Shown here: piece by piece, positions 1-8,867 of the stretch
Layout of the letters: every line of letters begins with the position of its first letter
Position numbering within the stretch: the first letter of the stretch is position 1
Assembly (NCBI RefSeq): GCF_042646385.1
Contig: NZ_JBHRTO010000001.1
Span: forward strand, 2,046,001-2,110,000
DNA from: Cypionkella sinensis
GTDB lineage: Bacteria > Pseudomonadota > Alphaproteobacteria > Rhodobacterales > Rhodobacteraceae
Reading direction: 5' to 3'
DNA length: 64,000 nt
Position numbers and translations under genes: made by a program
The notes under the pieces: model-generated
Told to the model about the DNA's origin: nothing
The model's input: only the letters and a program-made list of their open reading frames with translations
Databases searched by the model: none

Positions 1-164
1 CGCTAGACACCACGCGATCTTTGGGCGGATCAAGCCTTTCTGCCGCACTGGGCGAAGCGGGTTTTGGCCAGACCACGCGCAGTGCCATGGCGTTAGAGGA
101 TGACACCGCGGGCCCCGCGCCTGGGATGATTGAGTTGGAGTTGCGCACGGGGCCAGCCCCCTGA
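1..164 (+). CDS. C-terminal fragment of an unidentified protein, cut by the window edge
   Basis: An open frame enters from the left edge (third frame, codons from base 3) and ends in TGA at 162-164, leaving 53 residues. The visible tail is rich in Gly, Ala, Ser and Thr and ends in an acidic stretch followed by RTGPAP. No domain can be recognised and nothing can be said of its role. It is followed by a 74-bp gap before the next gene on the same strand. Confidence 0.4.
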   Translation, partial: LDTTRSLGGSSLSAALGEAGFGQTTRSAMALEDDTAGPAPGMIELELRTGPAP

Positions 165-238
165 AAACTGCGCAATCGTTGACAGAATCAGCGAGCAAGC
201 GCAGCCTTTGAGTGTTATTGCAACTCAAGGATTTACCC

Positions 239-673
239 ATGCGACGTCTGCTTCTTGGCGGCACTGCCGCCGTTGCCTTGCTTTCCAGTTCTGCCTTCGC
301 CGGAGGCGTGCCGGAACCCGTGATGACCCCCGACGTGATCGAAACCAAGACCTCATCCAGCTCGGGCGGGGTGATTGTGCCTTTGCTGCTGTTGCTGGTG
401 GTGGTCGCCGCCGTGGCCAGTTCTGGCGGCGGCGATGGTGGCACGGTTTCGGCATCGGATGCGCGGATCAAGACCGACATCGCTTGGCTGCGGATGGGCA
501 AACATGGCCTGCCGATTTATCGTTATCGCTACAAAGGAATGCCGGAAGTGTTCGAAGGCGTGATGGCGCAGGATGTGGCCAACATCCGCCCCGATGCGCT
601 GGTGCGTTGGCCAAATGGCTTGCTGGCGGTCGATTATGGTCGGCTGGGCATGGCGATGCAGCGGGTCGCCTGA
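239..673 (+). CDS. Small secreted or membrane-anchored protein with S74/endosialidase-chaperone-like C-terminus
   Basis: The 144-residue product starts MRRLLLGGTAAVALLSSSAFAG, a clear Sec signal peptide. A Val/Leu-rich hydrophobic segment follows (roughly residues 45-63), then a Gly/Ser linker. The C-terminal 70 residues begin SDARIKTDI and contain YRYRYKG, GVMAQDV and VDYGRLG, which match the peptidase S74 intramolecular-chaperone domain of phage tail spikes. The catalytic Ser-Asp pattern of that family (SD near the start) is present. Normally this domain trims a long fibre; here almost nothing precedes it. The ATG at 239 was chosen because it opens the signal peptide. A bidirectional terminator follows. 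The domain call is by motif only. Confidence 0.6.
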   Translation: MRRLLLGGTAAVALLSSSAFAGGVPEPVMTPDVIETKTSSSSGGVIVPLLLLLVVVAAVASSGGGDGGTVSASDARIKTDIAWLRMGKHGLPIYRYRYKGMPEVFEGVMAQDVANIRPDALVRWPNGLLAVDYGRLGMAMQRVA

Positions 674-679
674 AAGCAG

Positions 680-712
680 AAGGGGGCGCGGTTTGAGCCA
701 CGCCCCCTTTTG
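680..712. terminator. Bidirectional hairpin terminator between two convergent genes
   Basis: A 9-bp perfect stem (AAGGGGGCG at 680-688 with CGCCCCCTT at 701-709) encloses a 12-nt loop and is followed by T residues on the plus strand. It sits between the stop of the S74-like gene and the stop of iolG. Confidence 0.7.
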
Positions 713-727
713 AATTTGGCGGAGTGG

Positions 728-1729
728 TTACAGAATTTCCGACATTTTCACCACGCGGCCCTCGGCCACCGATTTCACCGCCGCGTCGGCCAAGGCCAGC
801 GCGATCAGGCCATCTTCGCCCGACGGCTCTGCCTTGCCCTTGCCCGACAGTGCAGCGATGAAAGTGGCGATCTCGGCGGCATAGGCTTCGATGTAGCGGG
901 TCATGAAAAAATCATGCAGCGGCGGGCGGGTGTAGCCTGCGGCGGTGGCGACTTCGATCGACACCGGGCGCTGGTTTTCAGCAGAAACCGCCCCCAAAGA
1001 GCCATGCACTTCGATGCGCTGATCATAGCCATAGGTGGCGCGGCGCGAGTTCGAGATCACCGCCTGACGGCCCGATGCGGTTTTCAGCATCACCTGAACA
1101 GAGTCAAAATCGCCCGCCTTACCGATGGCCGGGTCGACCAGCACGGCGGCGGTGGCCACGACTTCGGCGATTTCTTCGCCCAGCAGGAAGCGTGCCATGT
1201 CGAAATCATGGATGGTCATATCGCGGAAAATCCCGCCCGAGCGGCCGATATATTCCACCGGCGGCGCACCCGGATCGCGCGAGGTGATCACGGCCATCTC
1301 CGGGGTTCCGATGCTGCCTCTGTCGATCTCGGCACGCACGGCCTTGAAATGCGGGTCAAAGCGGCGGTTGAAGCCAACCATCAGCGTGCCTTTATGGGCG
1401 CGCACGACCTCAAGGCAGGCTTTGACACGGGCGAGCGACAGGTCAATCGGCTTTTCGCAGAACACGGCTTTACCGGCTTTGACAAATTGCTCGATCAGAT
1501 CGGCGTGGGTGTCGGTCGGGGTGCAGATCACCACGGCGTCGATGTCTTTGGCGGCACAAATCGCGTCAATGCTGCGCACCTCGCAGCCGTACTGATCGGC
1601 GATGGCCTGTGCCGCTGCGGGAAAAGCATCTGCCACAGCCACCAGTTGTGCATTGGCATCGCCCGTCACCGCCTTGGCATGGACCTTGCCGATACGGCCC
1701 GCGCCCAGAAGCCCGAATTTTACTGTCAT
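728..1729 (-). CDS. iolG: Inositol 2-dehydrogenase-like oxidoreductase (Gfo/Idh/MocA family)
   Basis: The 333-residue protein carries an N-terminal Rossmann fold with GAGRIG (residues 8-13), the EKP motif near residue 95 that marks Gfo/Idh/MocA enzymes, and a D-x3-H-D signature (DMTIHDFD) typical of IolG. The family oxidises myo-inositol to scyllo-inosose with NAD. The start at 1729 is set by a strong AGGAGGA ribosome site a few bases upstream; in-frame starts further upstream have no such site. No other iol genes are nearby, so the substrate could be another cyclitol or sugar. A 9-bp inverted repeat at 1826-1861 in its promoter region may be its operator. Confidence 0.8.
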   Translation of the reverse strand: MTVKFGLLGAGRIGKVHAKAVTGDANAQLVAVADAFPAAAQAIADQYGCEVRSIDAICAAKDIDAVVICTPTDTHADLIEQFVKAGKAVFCEKPIDLSLARVKACLEVVRAHKGTLMVGFNRRFDPHFKAVRAEIDRGSIGTPEMAVITSRDPGAPPVEYIGRSGGIFRDMTIHDFDMARFLLGEEIAEVVATAAVLVDPAIGKAGDFDSVQVMLKTASGRQAVISNSRRATYGYDQRIEVHGSLGAVSAENQRPVSIEVATAAGYTRPPLHDFFMTRYIEAYAAEIATFIAALSGKGKAEPSGEDGLIALALADAAVKSVAEGRVVKMSEIL

Positions 1730-1825
1730 GTCATCCTCCTGAAGGGCAATCCGCTGCGTGGTCACTCTGGCAGGATTGCAGTTGCGGAACTGATATTCCA
1801 TTGACGGGCAAATTCAATCGTATTT

Positions 1826-1861
1826 TGCCGAGAAATCGCAGCGTGGGCGATATTCTCGGCA
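1826..1861. promoter_or_regulatory. Inverted repeat upstream of iolG, candidate operator
   Basis: TGCCGAGAA (1826-1834) and TTCTCGGCA (1853-1861) form a perfect 9-bp inverted repeat. The symmetry continues inward with ATCGC and GCGAT, offset by one base. It lies about 100 bp upstream of the iolG start, in the gap after the permease gene. No T-run follows on either strand, so an operator is likelier than a terminator. Confidence 0.4.
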
Positions 1862-1907
1862 GAAATCGGCAAGGGATGCAGCCCCTATTGGAATAAAAAT
1901 TCCACGA

Positions 1908-4394
1908 TCACTCCTGCGTGCGCAACACCTGTGCAGGGCGTCGGCGCAAGGGGCGTAGCACAAAGATCAGGCTGGCGAGTAGCGTTGCAGCGATTCCGCC
2001 CAACACGATACCGAATGCCGAAGCGGGTTCGAACGCGTAGGGGCTTTCCATCACAAAGTGCATCACTGCCCAACCAGCGATGCCGCCTGCGAGAATGGCA
2101 ACTACACCCGCAGCCGCCCCCATCAGCGCCGCACGCAGCGCAAAGCTGATCAGGATACGCGCACGCGAGGCCCCCATCACCTTCAGCACCGCTGCCTCAT
2201 AGACGCGGGCGCGCTCACCCGAAGCCGCCGCGCCGATCAGCACCACGAACCCAGTCAGTAAGGTTGCCATGGCGGCGATGGTGGTGGCTTGGGCGATGGC
2301 GGTCAGCGCCTCGGTCACGCGGGTGATTGCGTTTTTTACCGAGATCGCGGTGATGTTGGGATAGGCGCTGGCGATGTCGCGCAAGATAGTGGCCTCGGCT
2401 GCCGGGTCGGCGTAGACGGTGGCGATATCGGTATGCGGCGCGCCTGCCACGGCGCCGGGGTTCAGCACCATCACAAACCCCATGCCAGCATTGGAGAAAT
2501 CAACCACGCGCAGGCTGGTGATGCTGGCCACGATGTCGCGGCCAAGGATGTTCAAGGTCAACTGATCGCCGAGTTTCAGGCCAAGTTCCTTGGCCTCTTC
2601 GGCAGCAAACGAGATTTGCGCCTCGCCCTGATAATCGGCGGGCCACCATGCGCCTGCGGTCAGCTTGGTGTCGGCGGGTTGCGTGGCGGCATAGGTAATG
2701 CCGCGATCCCCCGCCAGCACCCAATGCTCGCCCGCGACCTTGCGCGCATCCTGCCCGTTGATCTTGGTGATGATGCCACGCAACATCGGCGCGGATTCAA
2801 CCTTGGTGACGGCGGGATTGGCAGCAAGACGGGTGCGGAAGCCGTCGATCTGATCGGGCTGAATATCGACGAAGAAGAACGCGGGCGCGCGGGTGGGCAG
2901 ATCGCGGGCAATCGCGGCGCGCAGGTTGGCGTCGATCTGGCCGACGGCGGCGAGCACCGTCAGACCCAAACCAAGGGCGAGGACGACTTGCGTGGTTTCC
3001 GCGCGCGGCGCGCCAATGGCCGCAAGCGCAAGCCGCATCGCGACGGATCGGGTGCGGCGCGCAAGCAAGCGGGCGAACCGAGCCAGCCCCCAAGCCGCGC
3101 AGGCAAGCACCAGCAAAGCCCCGATCACTCCGCCCGCCGTGCCCAGCGCCAGTGACGCGGTGCCCGAAAGCCAGACCGCCCCACCGATCAGCAGCCCCGC
3201 CAGCGCCAGCATCGCCAGCGCATAGCGCGCACGCGGCCAGCCGCCCGACAGACCGCCGCGATAGAGCGCCGCAGCGCGGATTTTCTCGCTGCGTGCCAAA
3301 GGCCATAGCGCGAACAGGAAGGCCGAGGTGACGCCGTAGAATGCGGCCTCGATCACCGGGCGCGGATAAAGCGCGATCTGCGCCGGAAACGGCAGCGCCG
3401 ACTGGATCGGCGCCGCCAGCGCCAACGGCGCGCCGACGCCCAACAGGAGGCCCAGCGCCACGCCAAAGCCAACCAGCACGGCGATTTGCAACAGGTAGGT
3501 CTGAAAGATCAGCCCGCCGGTTGCGCCCAAAGTGCGCAGGGTGGCGATGGTGGCGATTTTCGCCTCCAGATACGACCGCACCGCTGCGGCAACGCCGACA
3601 CCACCCACCGCAAGACCAGCCAGACCAACAAGGATCAGAAACGCGCCGATGCGGTCAACAAAACGGGCAACACCGGGCGCGGCCTTGCGGCTATCGCTCC
3701 ACCGCAGGCCAGAGTCGCGGAACTTCGCCTCGGCTTGGGCTTGCAGCGCGGCAAGGTCCGCCCCTGTGGGCAACAGCAGGCGGTAAGAGGAATCGAACAA
3801 CGTGCCGGGTTCCAGCAGGCCCGATCGGGCAAGATCTTGGGTTTTTACAATGGTGCGGGGGGCAAGGGCAAAGCCGCCTGTCGCCGAGTCAGGTTCGCGC
3901 AGGATGCGGCCTTTCAGGGTGAACTCCTGCGCGCCAAGCTTGAAGCGGTCGCCAATCGCCAGGCCGACCTGGTCGGCGAGAATGCCGTCCATCACAGCAC
4001 CTTTATCGGCCAGCGCGGTGGTGAGATCGCCCGCCTCAAGCTGCACAGAGCCCAGCAGCGGATAAGCATCATCCACCGCTTTCACCTGCGTCAGCACATG
4101 CGCATCGCCCGCCACGACCATAGAGCGGAAATCGACGATCTCCGAGGTTTTCAGCGCGATACTGTCCAGAAACGCGCGTTCTTCCGGCGTGGCGAAGCGA
4201 TAGGTGAACTCCACCTGCGCATCGCCGCCCAGCAACACCGCGCCCTGATCGCGCAGGCCCGCCTCAATCCCTGCCCGCACCATGCCAACGCCCGCAATCG
4301 CGGCAACGCCCAAGGCAAGGCAGGCGAGGAACACCCAGAACCCCCGCAAGCCGCCGCGCAATTCGGCGCGGGCAATCCGCCATGCCAGGCTCAT
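1908..4394 (-). CDS. FtsX-like ABC transporter permease (LolC/YbbP type)
   Basis: This 828-residue inner-membrane protein has an N-terminal transmembrane helix (near residues 17-40), a large periplasmic domain, and hydrophobic helices grouped around residues 240-350, 395-445, and again near the C-terminus. The arrangement of two FtsX domains with periplasmic insertions is that of YbbP-like permeases. It follows the ATPase gene at 4435-5115 on the same strand, and tesA diverges from that ATPase, as in the E. coli ybbAP-tesA arrangement. The family is thought to act on lipids, lipoproteins or hydrophobic compounds at the outer face of the membrane; the real substrate is unknown. The ATG at 4394 (MSLAWRIARAELRGG) was chosen because it opens the conserved N-terminus. 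An ATG at 4463 would overlap the ATPase gene. Confidence 0.8.
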   Translation of the reverse strand: MSLAWRIARAELRGGLRGFWVFLACLALGVAAIAGVGMVRAGIEAGLRDQGAVLLGGDAQVEFTYRFATPEERAFLDSIALKTSEIVDFRSMVVAGDAHVLTQVKAVDDAYPLLGSVQLEAGDLTTALADKGAVMDGILADQVGLAIGDRFKLGAQEFTLKGRILREPDSATGGFALAPRTIVKTQDLARSGLLEPGTLFDSSYRLLLPTGADLAALQAQAEAKFRDSGLRWSDSRKAAPGVARFVDRIGAFLILVGLAGLAVGGVGVAAAVRSYLEAKIATIATLRTLGATGGLIFQTYLLQIAVLVGFGVALGLLLGVGAPLALAAPIQSALPFPAQIALYPRPVIEAAFYGVTSAFLFALWPLARSEKIRAAALYRGGLSGGWPRARYALAMLALAGLLIGGAVWLSGTASLALGTAGGVIGALLVLACAAWGLARFARLLARRTRSVAMRLALAAIGAPRAETTQVVLALGLGLTVLAAVGQIDANLRAAIARDLPTRAPAFFFVDIQPDQIDGFRTRLAANPAVTKVESAPMLRGIITKINGQDARKVAGEHWVLAGDRGITYAATQPADTKLTAGAWWPADYQGEAQISFAAEEAKELGLKLGDQLTLNILGRDIVASITSLRVVDFSNAGMGFVMVLNPGAVAGAPHTDIATVYADPAAEATILRDIASAYPNITAISVKNAITRVTEALTAIAQATTIAAMATLLTGFVVLIGAAASGERARVYEAAVLKVMGASRARILISFALRAALMGAAAGVVAILAGGIAGWAVMHFVMESPYAFEPASAFGIVLGGIAATLLASLIFVLRPLRRRPAQVLRTQE

Positions 4395-4434
4395 GCGAGG
4401 CCACCGCCAGGCGAGGTAAGCCGCAACACCGCGC

Positions 4435-5115
4435 TCATGCCCCTGCCCCGTCAATGCGGCCATCGACCAGCCGCACCACGCGGCTACAGCGCGCGGCCAA
4501 CTCTGGCGCGTGCGTCACCAACACCAGCGTCGCGCCGTGGCGGTCGCGCAGGCCAAAGATCAGATCCATGATGGCCGCGCCATTGGCGCTGTCGAGGTTC
4601 CCCGTCGGCTCATCCGCCAGCAAGATCGCCGGACGCGGCGCTGCAGCACGCGCTAGTGCCACGCGCTGCTGCTCTCCCCCCGAAAGCTGGGCGGGGTAAT
4701 GCTGCATGCGGGTGGCCAGACCCACCGCCTCAAGCTCATCCTTTGCGCGAGTTACGGCATCGGTGACGCCCGCGATCTGCATCGGCAAAGCGACGTTTTC
4801 CAATGCGGTCAGCGTCGGAATCAGGTGGAAGGACTGAAACACCACCCCCATCCGACCGCGCCGAAACCGCGCCAGCCCATCTTCATCCAGACTGGTGATG
4901 TCCTGCCCCAAAGCCTGCACCCGGCCCTTGCTGACACGCTCCAGCCCGCCCATCAGCATCAGTAACGAAGATTTGCCCGAACCCGATGGCCCGACCAGCC
5001 CCAAACTCTCGCCACGCGCCACCTCAAGGGTTATGCCTTTCAGGATATCGACGCGGCCCGCATTGCCTGCCAAGGTCAACCAGGCGTCGTCCAGTTTCAG
5101 AACGGTATCCATCAT
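4435..5115 (-). CDS. ABC transporter ATP-binding protein (LolD/YbbA type)
   Basis: The 226-residue protein has a complete set of ABC motifs: Walker A GPSGSGKSS near residue 42, a Q-loop (VVFQSFHLIP), the signature LSGGEQQRVALARA and Walker B ILLADEPTGNLDS. The family (LolD, MacB, YbbA) powers FtsX-type permeases, and the permease gene follows directly. Two adjacent ATG codons (5115 and 5112) could start it. The first overlaps the start codon of tesA on the other strand, the two genes sharing the palindrome CATG at 5113-5116. Confidence 0.9.
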   Translation of the reverse strand: MMDTVLKLDDAWLTLAGNAGRVDILKGITLEVARGESLGLVGPSGSGKSSLLMLMGGLERVSKGRVQALGQDITSLDEDGLARFRRGRMGVVFQSFHLIPTLTALENVALPMQIAGVTDAVTRAKDELEAVGLATRMQHYPAQLSGGEQQRVALARAAAPRPAILLADEPTGNLDSANGAAIMDLIFGLRDRHGATLVLVTHAPELAARCSRVVRLVDGRIDGAGA

Positions 5116-5788
5116 GCGTCTATCCTTGCTGTCTTGCCTCACATATGCGCCGCTGCGGACGTTTCGCAATGTCACGGCAGCGATTATTCTGCTGACATCG
5201 CCTGCATTTGCCGAAACAACGGTGCTGGCACTGGGCGATAGCCTGACGGCGGGCTACGGGTTGCCGCAGGATCAGGGCTTTGTGCCGCAGTTGCAGGCAT
5301 GGCTGGCGGCGCATGGGGCAGAGGTGAAGATCATCAACGCCGGTGTGTCGGGTGATACCACGGCGGGCGGGCTGTCGCGCACCGATTGGTCGCTGACGCC
5401 GGATGTGCAGGCGGTGATCGTCAACCTGGGCGGCAATGACATGCTGCGCGGCATTGATCCGGCCACCAGCCGCGCCAATCTGGATGCCATTTTGGCCAAG
5501 GTGCAGGCCAAGGGTGTGCCCGTGCTGCTGGTCTCTTTGCGCGCGCCGGGGAATTATGGCGCGGATTTCAAAGCGTCGTTCGATGCGATGTATCCTGAAC
5601 TTGCGGCAAAATACGGCGCGGTGCTGGCCGACAACTACTTTCTGCCGGTGATCAACCAGCAGACCCGCCTGCTCGACCCAGCCTATATGCAGGCCGATGG
5701 CATCCACCCCAATGCCAAGGGCGTGGCGAAGATCCTCGAGACGCTGGGGCCGAAAGTGCAAGAGATGTTGGCTCGGGTGGGTGGCTAA
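5114..5788 (+). CDS. tesA: TesA-type arylesterase/lysophospholipase (GDSL/SGNH hydrolase)
   Basis: The 224-residue product has an N-terminal export signal ending near SPAFA, then the SGNH blocks: LALGDSLTAGYGL (block I with catalytic Ser), NLGGND (block III) and DGIHPN (block V with Asp and His). TesA acts in the periplasm as a thioesterase, protease I and lysophospholipase with broad substrate range. It diverges from the LolD/YbbA-like ATPase, a neighbour pair that is conserved in proteobacteria. The ATG at 5114 gives the signal peptide an unusually long n-region; a TTG at 5126 in the same frame is an alternative. Confidence 0.9.
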   Translation: MRLSLLSCLTYAPLRTFRNVTAAIILLTSPAFAETTVLALGDSLTAGYGLPQDQGFVPQLQAWLAAHGAEVKIINAGVSGDTTAGGLSRTDWSLTPDVQAVIVNLGGNDMLRGIDPATSRANLDAILAKVQAKGVPVLLVSLRAPGNYGADFKASFDAMYPELAAKYGAVLADNYFLPVINQQTRLLDPAYMQADGIHPNAKGVAKILETLGPKVQEMLARVGG

Positions 5789-5845
5789 TCCGCTTGCGTC
5801 CGCCTGCACTTCGGTGAAACTGCGCCAAAACGAGCGGAGCCGCAG

Positions 5846-7255
5846 ATGAGCCTTTTGACCGACCTGACCGCCGCCTTGGGGGCTGCCCATGTGATCACCG
5901 GCGCCGATCTGGAGCGCTATCGCAGCGATTGGACCACGCATTACACCTCAGACCCGGTGGCGGCTGTGCGCCCCGGATCGACCGCCGAAGTGGCGCAGGT
6001 GATGCAGATCGCAGCACGGCATGGCGTGGCGGTGGTGCCGGTGTCAGGGCGCACCGGGCTGGTGGGAGGGGCGATGACGACAGGCGGGCTGATGCTGTCG
6101 GTCGAGCGGCTGAACCGCATCCGCGAGATCAAACCCGGCGCGCGGATCGCGATTGTCGAAGCGGGCGTCGTGCTGGACCGCCTGCACGAGGCTGCCGAGG
6201 CTGAGGGGCTGTATTTCCCGCTGTGGTTCGGCGCGCGCGGCTCGGCGATGATTGGCGGCGTGCTGTCCACCAATGCGGGCGGCTCGAACGTGCTGCGCTA
6301 TGGCTCGACCCGCGCTTTGTGCTTGGGGCTTGAGGTGGTCTTGCCGGACGGCCGGGTTCTGAACCTGATGAGCCAGTTGCACAAGGACAATTCCGGCTAT
6401 GATCTGAAACATCTGTTCATCGGGGCCGAGGGCACCCTGGGTGTGATCACGGCCGCCGTGATGAAACTGGTGCCGCGTCCGCGTGCCTATGCCACTGCCA
6501 CTCTGTCGGCGCGGTCGCTGCCCGATGCGCTGGCGCTGCTGAACCGCTTGCAGATGGTGTCGGGCGGGTTGGTGGAAGCCTTTGAATATATGCCCGAAAC
6601 CTACATGCGCCGCTTGGCCGAGGCCCGCCCCGACATCCGCCAACCATTCACACCACGGCAAGAGGTGAACATTCTGGTCGAACTCGGCAGCACCCGCCCC
6701 AGCGATGCGGTGGCCGATGCCGAAGGCGTGCTGCCGCTGGCCGCAATGCTGCAATCGGCGCTCGAGGATATGCTGGCCGAGGGCATGGTCCTGGATGCGG
6801 AAATCGCCGCATCCGAAGCGCAGCGGCGGGCGATGTGGCAGCGCCGCGAATTGGCCGCCGAAATCACCGTGGCGCGCCAACCCGCGATTGACACCGACAT
6901 CTGCCTGCCGGTGGATTCGGTGGCGACGTTCTTCGCGCGCATCCACGACCGCCTGACCACGCTTGATCCGGGCGCAGAAACCCTCTCGGTCGCGCATCTG
7001 GGCGACGGCAACATCCACTTCACAGTGTTTGGCACCGATGACAGCGCAGACCTTTACGACCGCGTGGTCGAGGCGGTCGAGGATGAGGTGCAGGCTCTGC
7101 GCGGCAGTTTTTCTGCCGAACATGGCGTGGGCCTGTCGAAACTGGCCTCAATGCGGCGGCGCAAAGACCCGGTGGCGCTGGACGTGATGCGCAGCGTAAA
7201 GGTGGCCTTGGACCCGGCGGGGCGGATGAATCCGGGCAAGGTCATCCCGGAATGA
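5846..7255 (+). CDS. FAD-linked oxidase, GlcD/D-lactate dehydrogenase-like
   Basis: The 469-residue flavoprotein has the PCMH-type FAD domain in its N-terminal half (VVPVSGRTGLVGG near residue 70, NAGGSNVLRYGSTR near 148, GAEGTLGVIT near 195) and a C-terminal oxidase domain with HLGDGNIHF and AEHGVGLSK. These motifs define the glycolate oxidase subunit GlcD, D-lactate dehydrogenase and D-2-hydroxyglutarate dehydrogenase family, which oxidise 2-hydroxy acids and pass electrons to quinone or an electron-transfer flavoprotein. No glcE or glcF follows, so a single-subunit enzyme is likelier. It lies near the glyoxylate/malyl-CoA operon, but the link is inference. The substrate cannot be fixed from sequence. 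Confidence 0.8.
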   Translation: MSLLTDLTAALGAAHVITGADLERYRSDWTTHYTSDPVAAVRPGSTAEVAQVMQIAARHGVAVVPVSGRTGLVGGAMTTGGLMLSVERLNRIREIKPGARIAIVEAGVVLDRLHEAAEAEGLYFPLWFGARGSAMIGGVLSTNAGGSNVLRYGSTRALCLGLEVVLPDGRVLNLMSQLHKDNSGYDLKHLFIGAEGTLGVITAAVMKLVPRPRAYATATLSARSLPDALALLNRLQMVSGGLVEAFEYMPETYMRRLAEARPDIRQPFTPRQEVNILVELGSTRPSDAVADAEGVLPLAAMLQSALEDMLAEGMVLDAEIAASEAQRRAMWQRRELAAEITVARQPAIDTDICLPVDSVATFFARIHDRLTTLDPGAETLSVAHLGDGNIHFTVFGTDDSADLYDRVVEAVEDEVQALRGSFSAEHGVGLSKLASMRRRKDPVALDVMRSVKVALDPAGRMNPGKVIPE

Positions 7256-7395
7256 CCTGAAACAGGAGCCACCTCGGGCCCCATCGAGGGGCCACTCGGC
7301 GGCGCTGCCGGGGAATGCACTTGCAATCGCAGGATTTGATCTGCGTTTGGTGCGGCCAAAGAAGGCGGATGAAAGCCTATACACGCCCTGCTGCG

Positions 7396-7479
7396 TTCAC
7401 ATTGGTCCAAATACTCCCGCCGGAGGCATCCGACATTGGCCGCAGAAGCCTCCGGCGGGAGTATTTGGACCAATGTGAA
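7396..7479. repeat. Perfect 32-bp inverted repeat (REP-like hairpin)
   Basis: Two 32-base arms (7396-7427 and 7448-7479) are exact reverse complements, separated by 20 bases. Each arm carries the string CTCCCGCCGGAGGC or its complement. The same core occurs singly between bchN and bchB and between bchH and bchL, so this is a paired copy of a dispersed family. As RNA it would fold into a very stable hairpin, which could stop transcription from the flavoprotein gene. Confidence 0.85.
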
Positions 7480-7669
7480 AGTCAGAACGGCTCGAAGACC
7501 ATGCCGGCTCTGGGCGGTAGGGTTTTGCGCCAGCTCTCCCCCTACCGTGGCAACGCCGTCGCGTGGCCGCTCGATGCGGCCCAAGACGGCACCGCCTTTG
7601 GGCCGTATCGCTCTGGACACTGCCGTGCCACGCCGTTAGCGATATCGCAACCGTTTCGGAAAGCCTGCC
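7480..7669. other. Non-coding stretch before the MFS gene
   Basis: With the hairpin just before it, this is the right part of a 414-bp gap (7256-7669). Open frames here are short and look like chance readings. No tRNA, promoter or terminator was recognised apart from the inverted repeat. Confidence 0.4.
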
Positions 7670-8860
7670 TTGTCCGCCCTTGCCGTGATTTTTCGCCTGC
7701 CCGCCCTGCGCCTGATCTTTCTGGCTCTGCTGTTTCTGGGCGCGCATAACGCCTCGGTCTATCCCTATCAGTCACTGATCGCCATTGAGCGGGTGGGCCT
7801 CAGCAAGCCCGCCTTCGCGCTAGTGCTGGTGCTGGCCTCATTCACCGCCGTGACATCATCGGTGCTGTTCGGGATTTTGACCGATCAGCGTGGACAGCGC
7901 CGGCGTATCGCGCTGATCGCAACACTTGCCAGCGTCGCGGGGCTGTTGATGATGATTGTCTGGCCCAGCCCGATCAGCCTGATCTTGTGCCACGGGATCC
8001 TGTTGCCGATTGCCTCCAGCCTTTACGGCCAGTTGTTTGCACTGGCGCGCCTTGCTACCCCGCCCGACCACAACCGCGATGGCGTACAGGCGGCCTTGCG
8101 CTCGGCGATGTCGCTCAGCTTTCTGGCGATGTTGGTGTTCTGGACCTTTGGCTTTGCGGCGCAGATGGATGTGATGGCGATCTATCTCAGCGCCGGATTG
8201 TCGGCCTTTGGCCTGCTGGTGCTGATCTATTTCAATTGGCCCCGAGAGGGCACAACCGATTGGGCTGATGCGCGGTCTGGCCTGAACTTTCTACAGGCGT
8301 TCAAAGAGATTGCCCATCCTGCCATCCTTTTGCGGCTGCTGCTGCTTGGCGCGATCAGTGCCACGGGTATCCTCTATATGGTGCTGGTTTCACTGGTGTT
8401 TGAGGACTCGGCCCTGCGCGGGGCGTCGGATGTGGCGCTTTATGTCGGCATGGTCGCGGGGTGGGAAGTGCCGTGCCTGCTGCTGCTGTCCCGCATTGCG
8501 GGGCGTATCCGGCGCTCGACCCTACTGGCGGCGGGATCGGCGATTTACACGCTGCATCTGCTGGCGCTGCCGATCTTGACCGACAGCGGTTGGATCTGGG
8601 TGATGCCGCTGATCGCAGGCATTGGCGGCACCGCGATCATCAGCCTACCGATCAGCTATTATCAAGATTTGATGCACAACCGCCCCGGCACAGCAGGGGC
8701 GATGCTGGCGCTGCAAAAGCTGGTGTCAGATGTGCTGGGCGCGGCGGCTTTTGCGGTTGGCACGGCTTTGGGCGGTTATGAAACAGTGGCCGTGATCGGC
8801 TCTGCCATGGCGCTGCTGGGTGCTGGAGGATTGCTGTGGGTTGATCGCCACCGGATCTGA
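7670..8860 (+). CDS. MFS transporter, sugar-efflux-like (SetA/SotB-like)
   Basis: The 396-residue protein has about 12 hydrophobic segments in two halves, with the cytoplasmic loop motif GILTDQRGQRRR between helices 2 and 3 that marks the major facilitator superfamily. Overall it resembles sugar efflux transporters of the SetA group. Translation appears to start at TTG 7670, since no in-frame ATG gives a complete first helix. It ends just before the convergent regulator gene at 8868. The substrate is unknown. Confidence 0.7.
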   Translation: MSALAVIFRLPALRLIFLALLFLGAHNASVYPYQSLIAIERVGLSKPAFALVLVLASFTAVTSSVLFGILTDQRGQRRRIALIATLASVAGLLMMIVWPSPISLILCHGILLPIASSLYGQLFALARLATPPDHNRDGVQAALRSAMSLSFLAMLVFWTFGFAAQMDVMAIYLSAGLSAFGLLVLIYFNWPREGTTDWADARSGLNFLQAFKEIAHPAILLRLLLLGAISATGILYMVLVSLVFEDSALRGASDVALYVGMVAGWEVPCLLLLSRIAGRIRRSTLLAAGSAIYTLHLLALPILTDSGWIWVMPLIAGIGGTAIISLPISYYQDLMHNRPGTAGAMLALQKLVSDVLGAAAFAVGTALGGYETVAVIGSAMALLGAGGLLWVDRHRI

Positions 8861-8867
8861 GCCGAGC

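Noticed and set aside
3486..4571. Long plus-strand open frame opposite the FtsX-like permease
   Set aside because: It is antisense to a well-supported gene and its composition is that of a GC-rich shadow frame.
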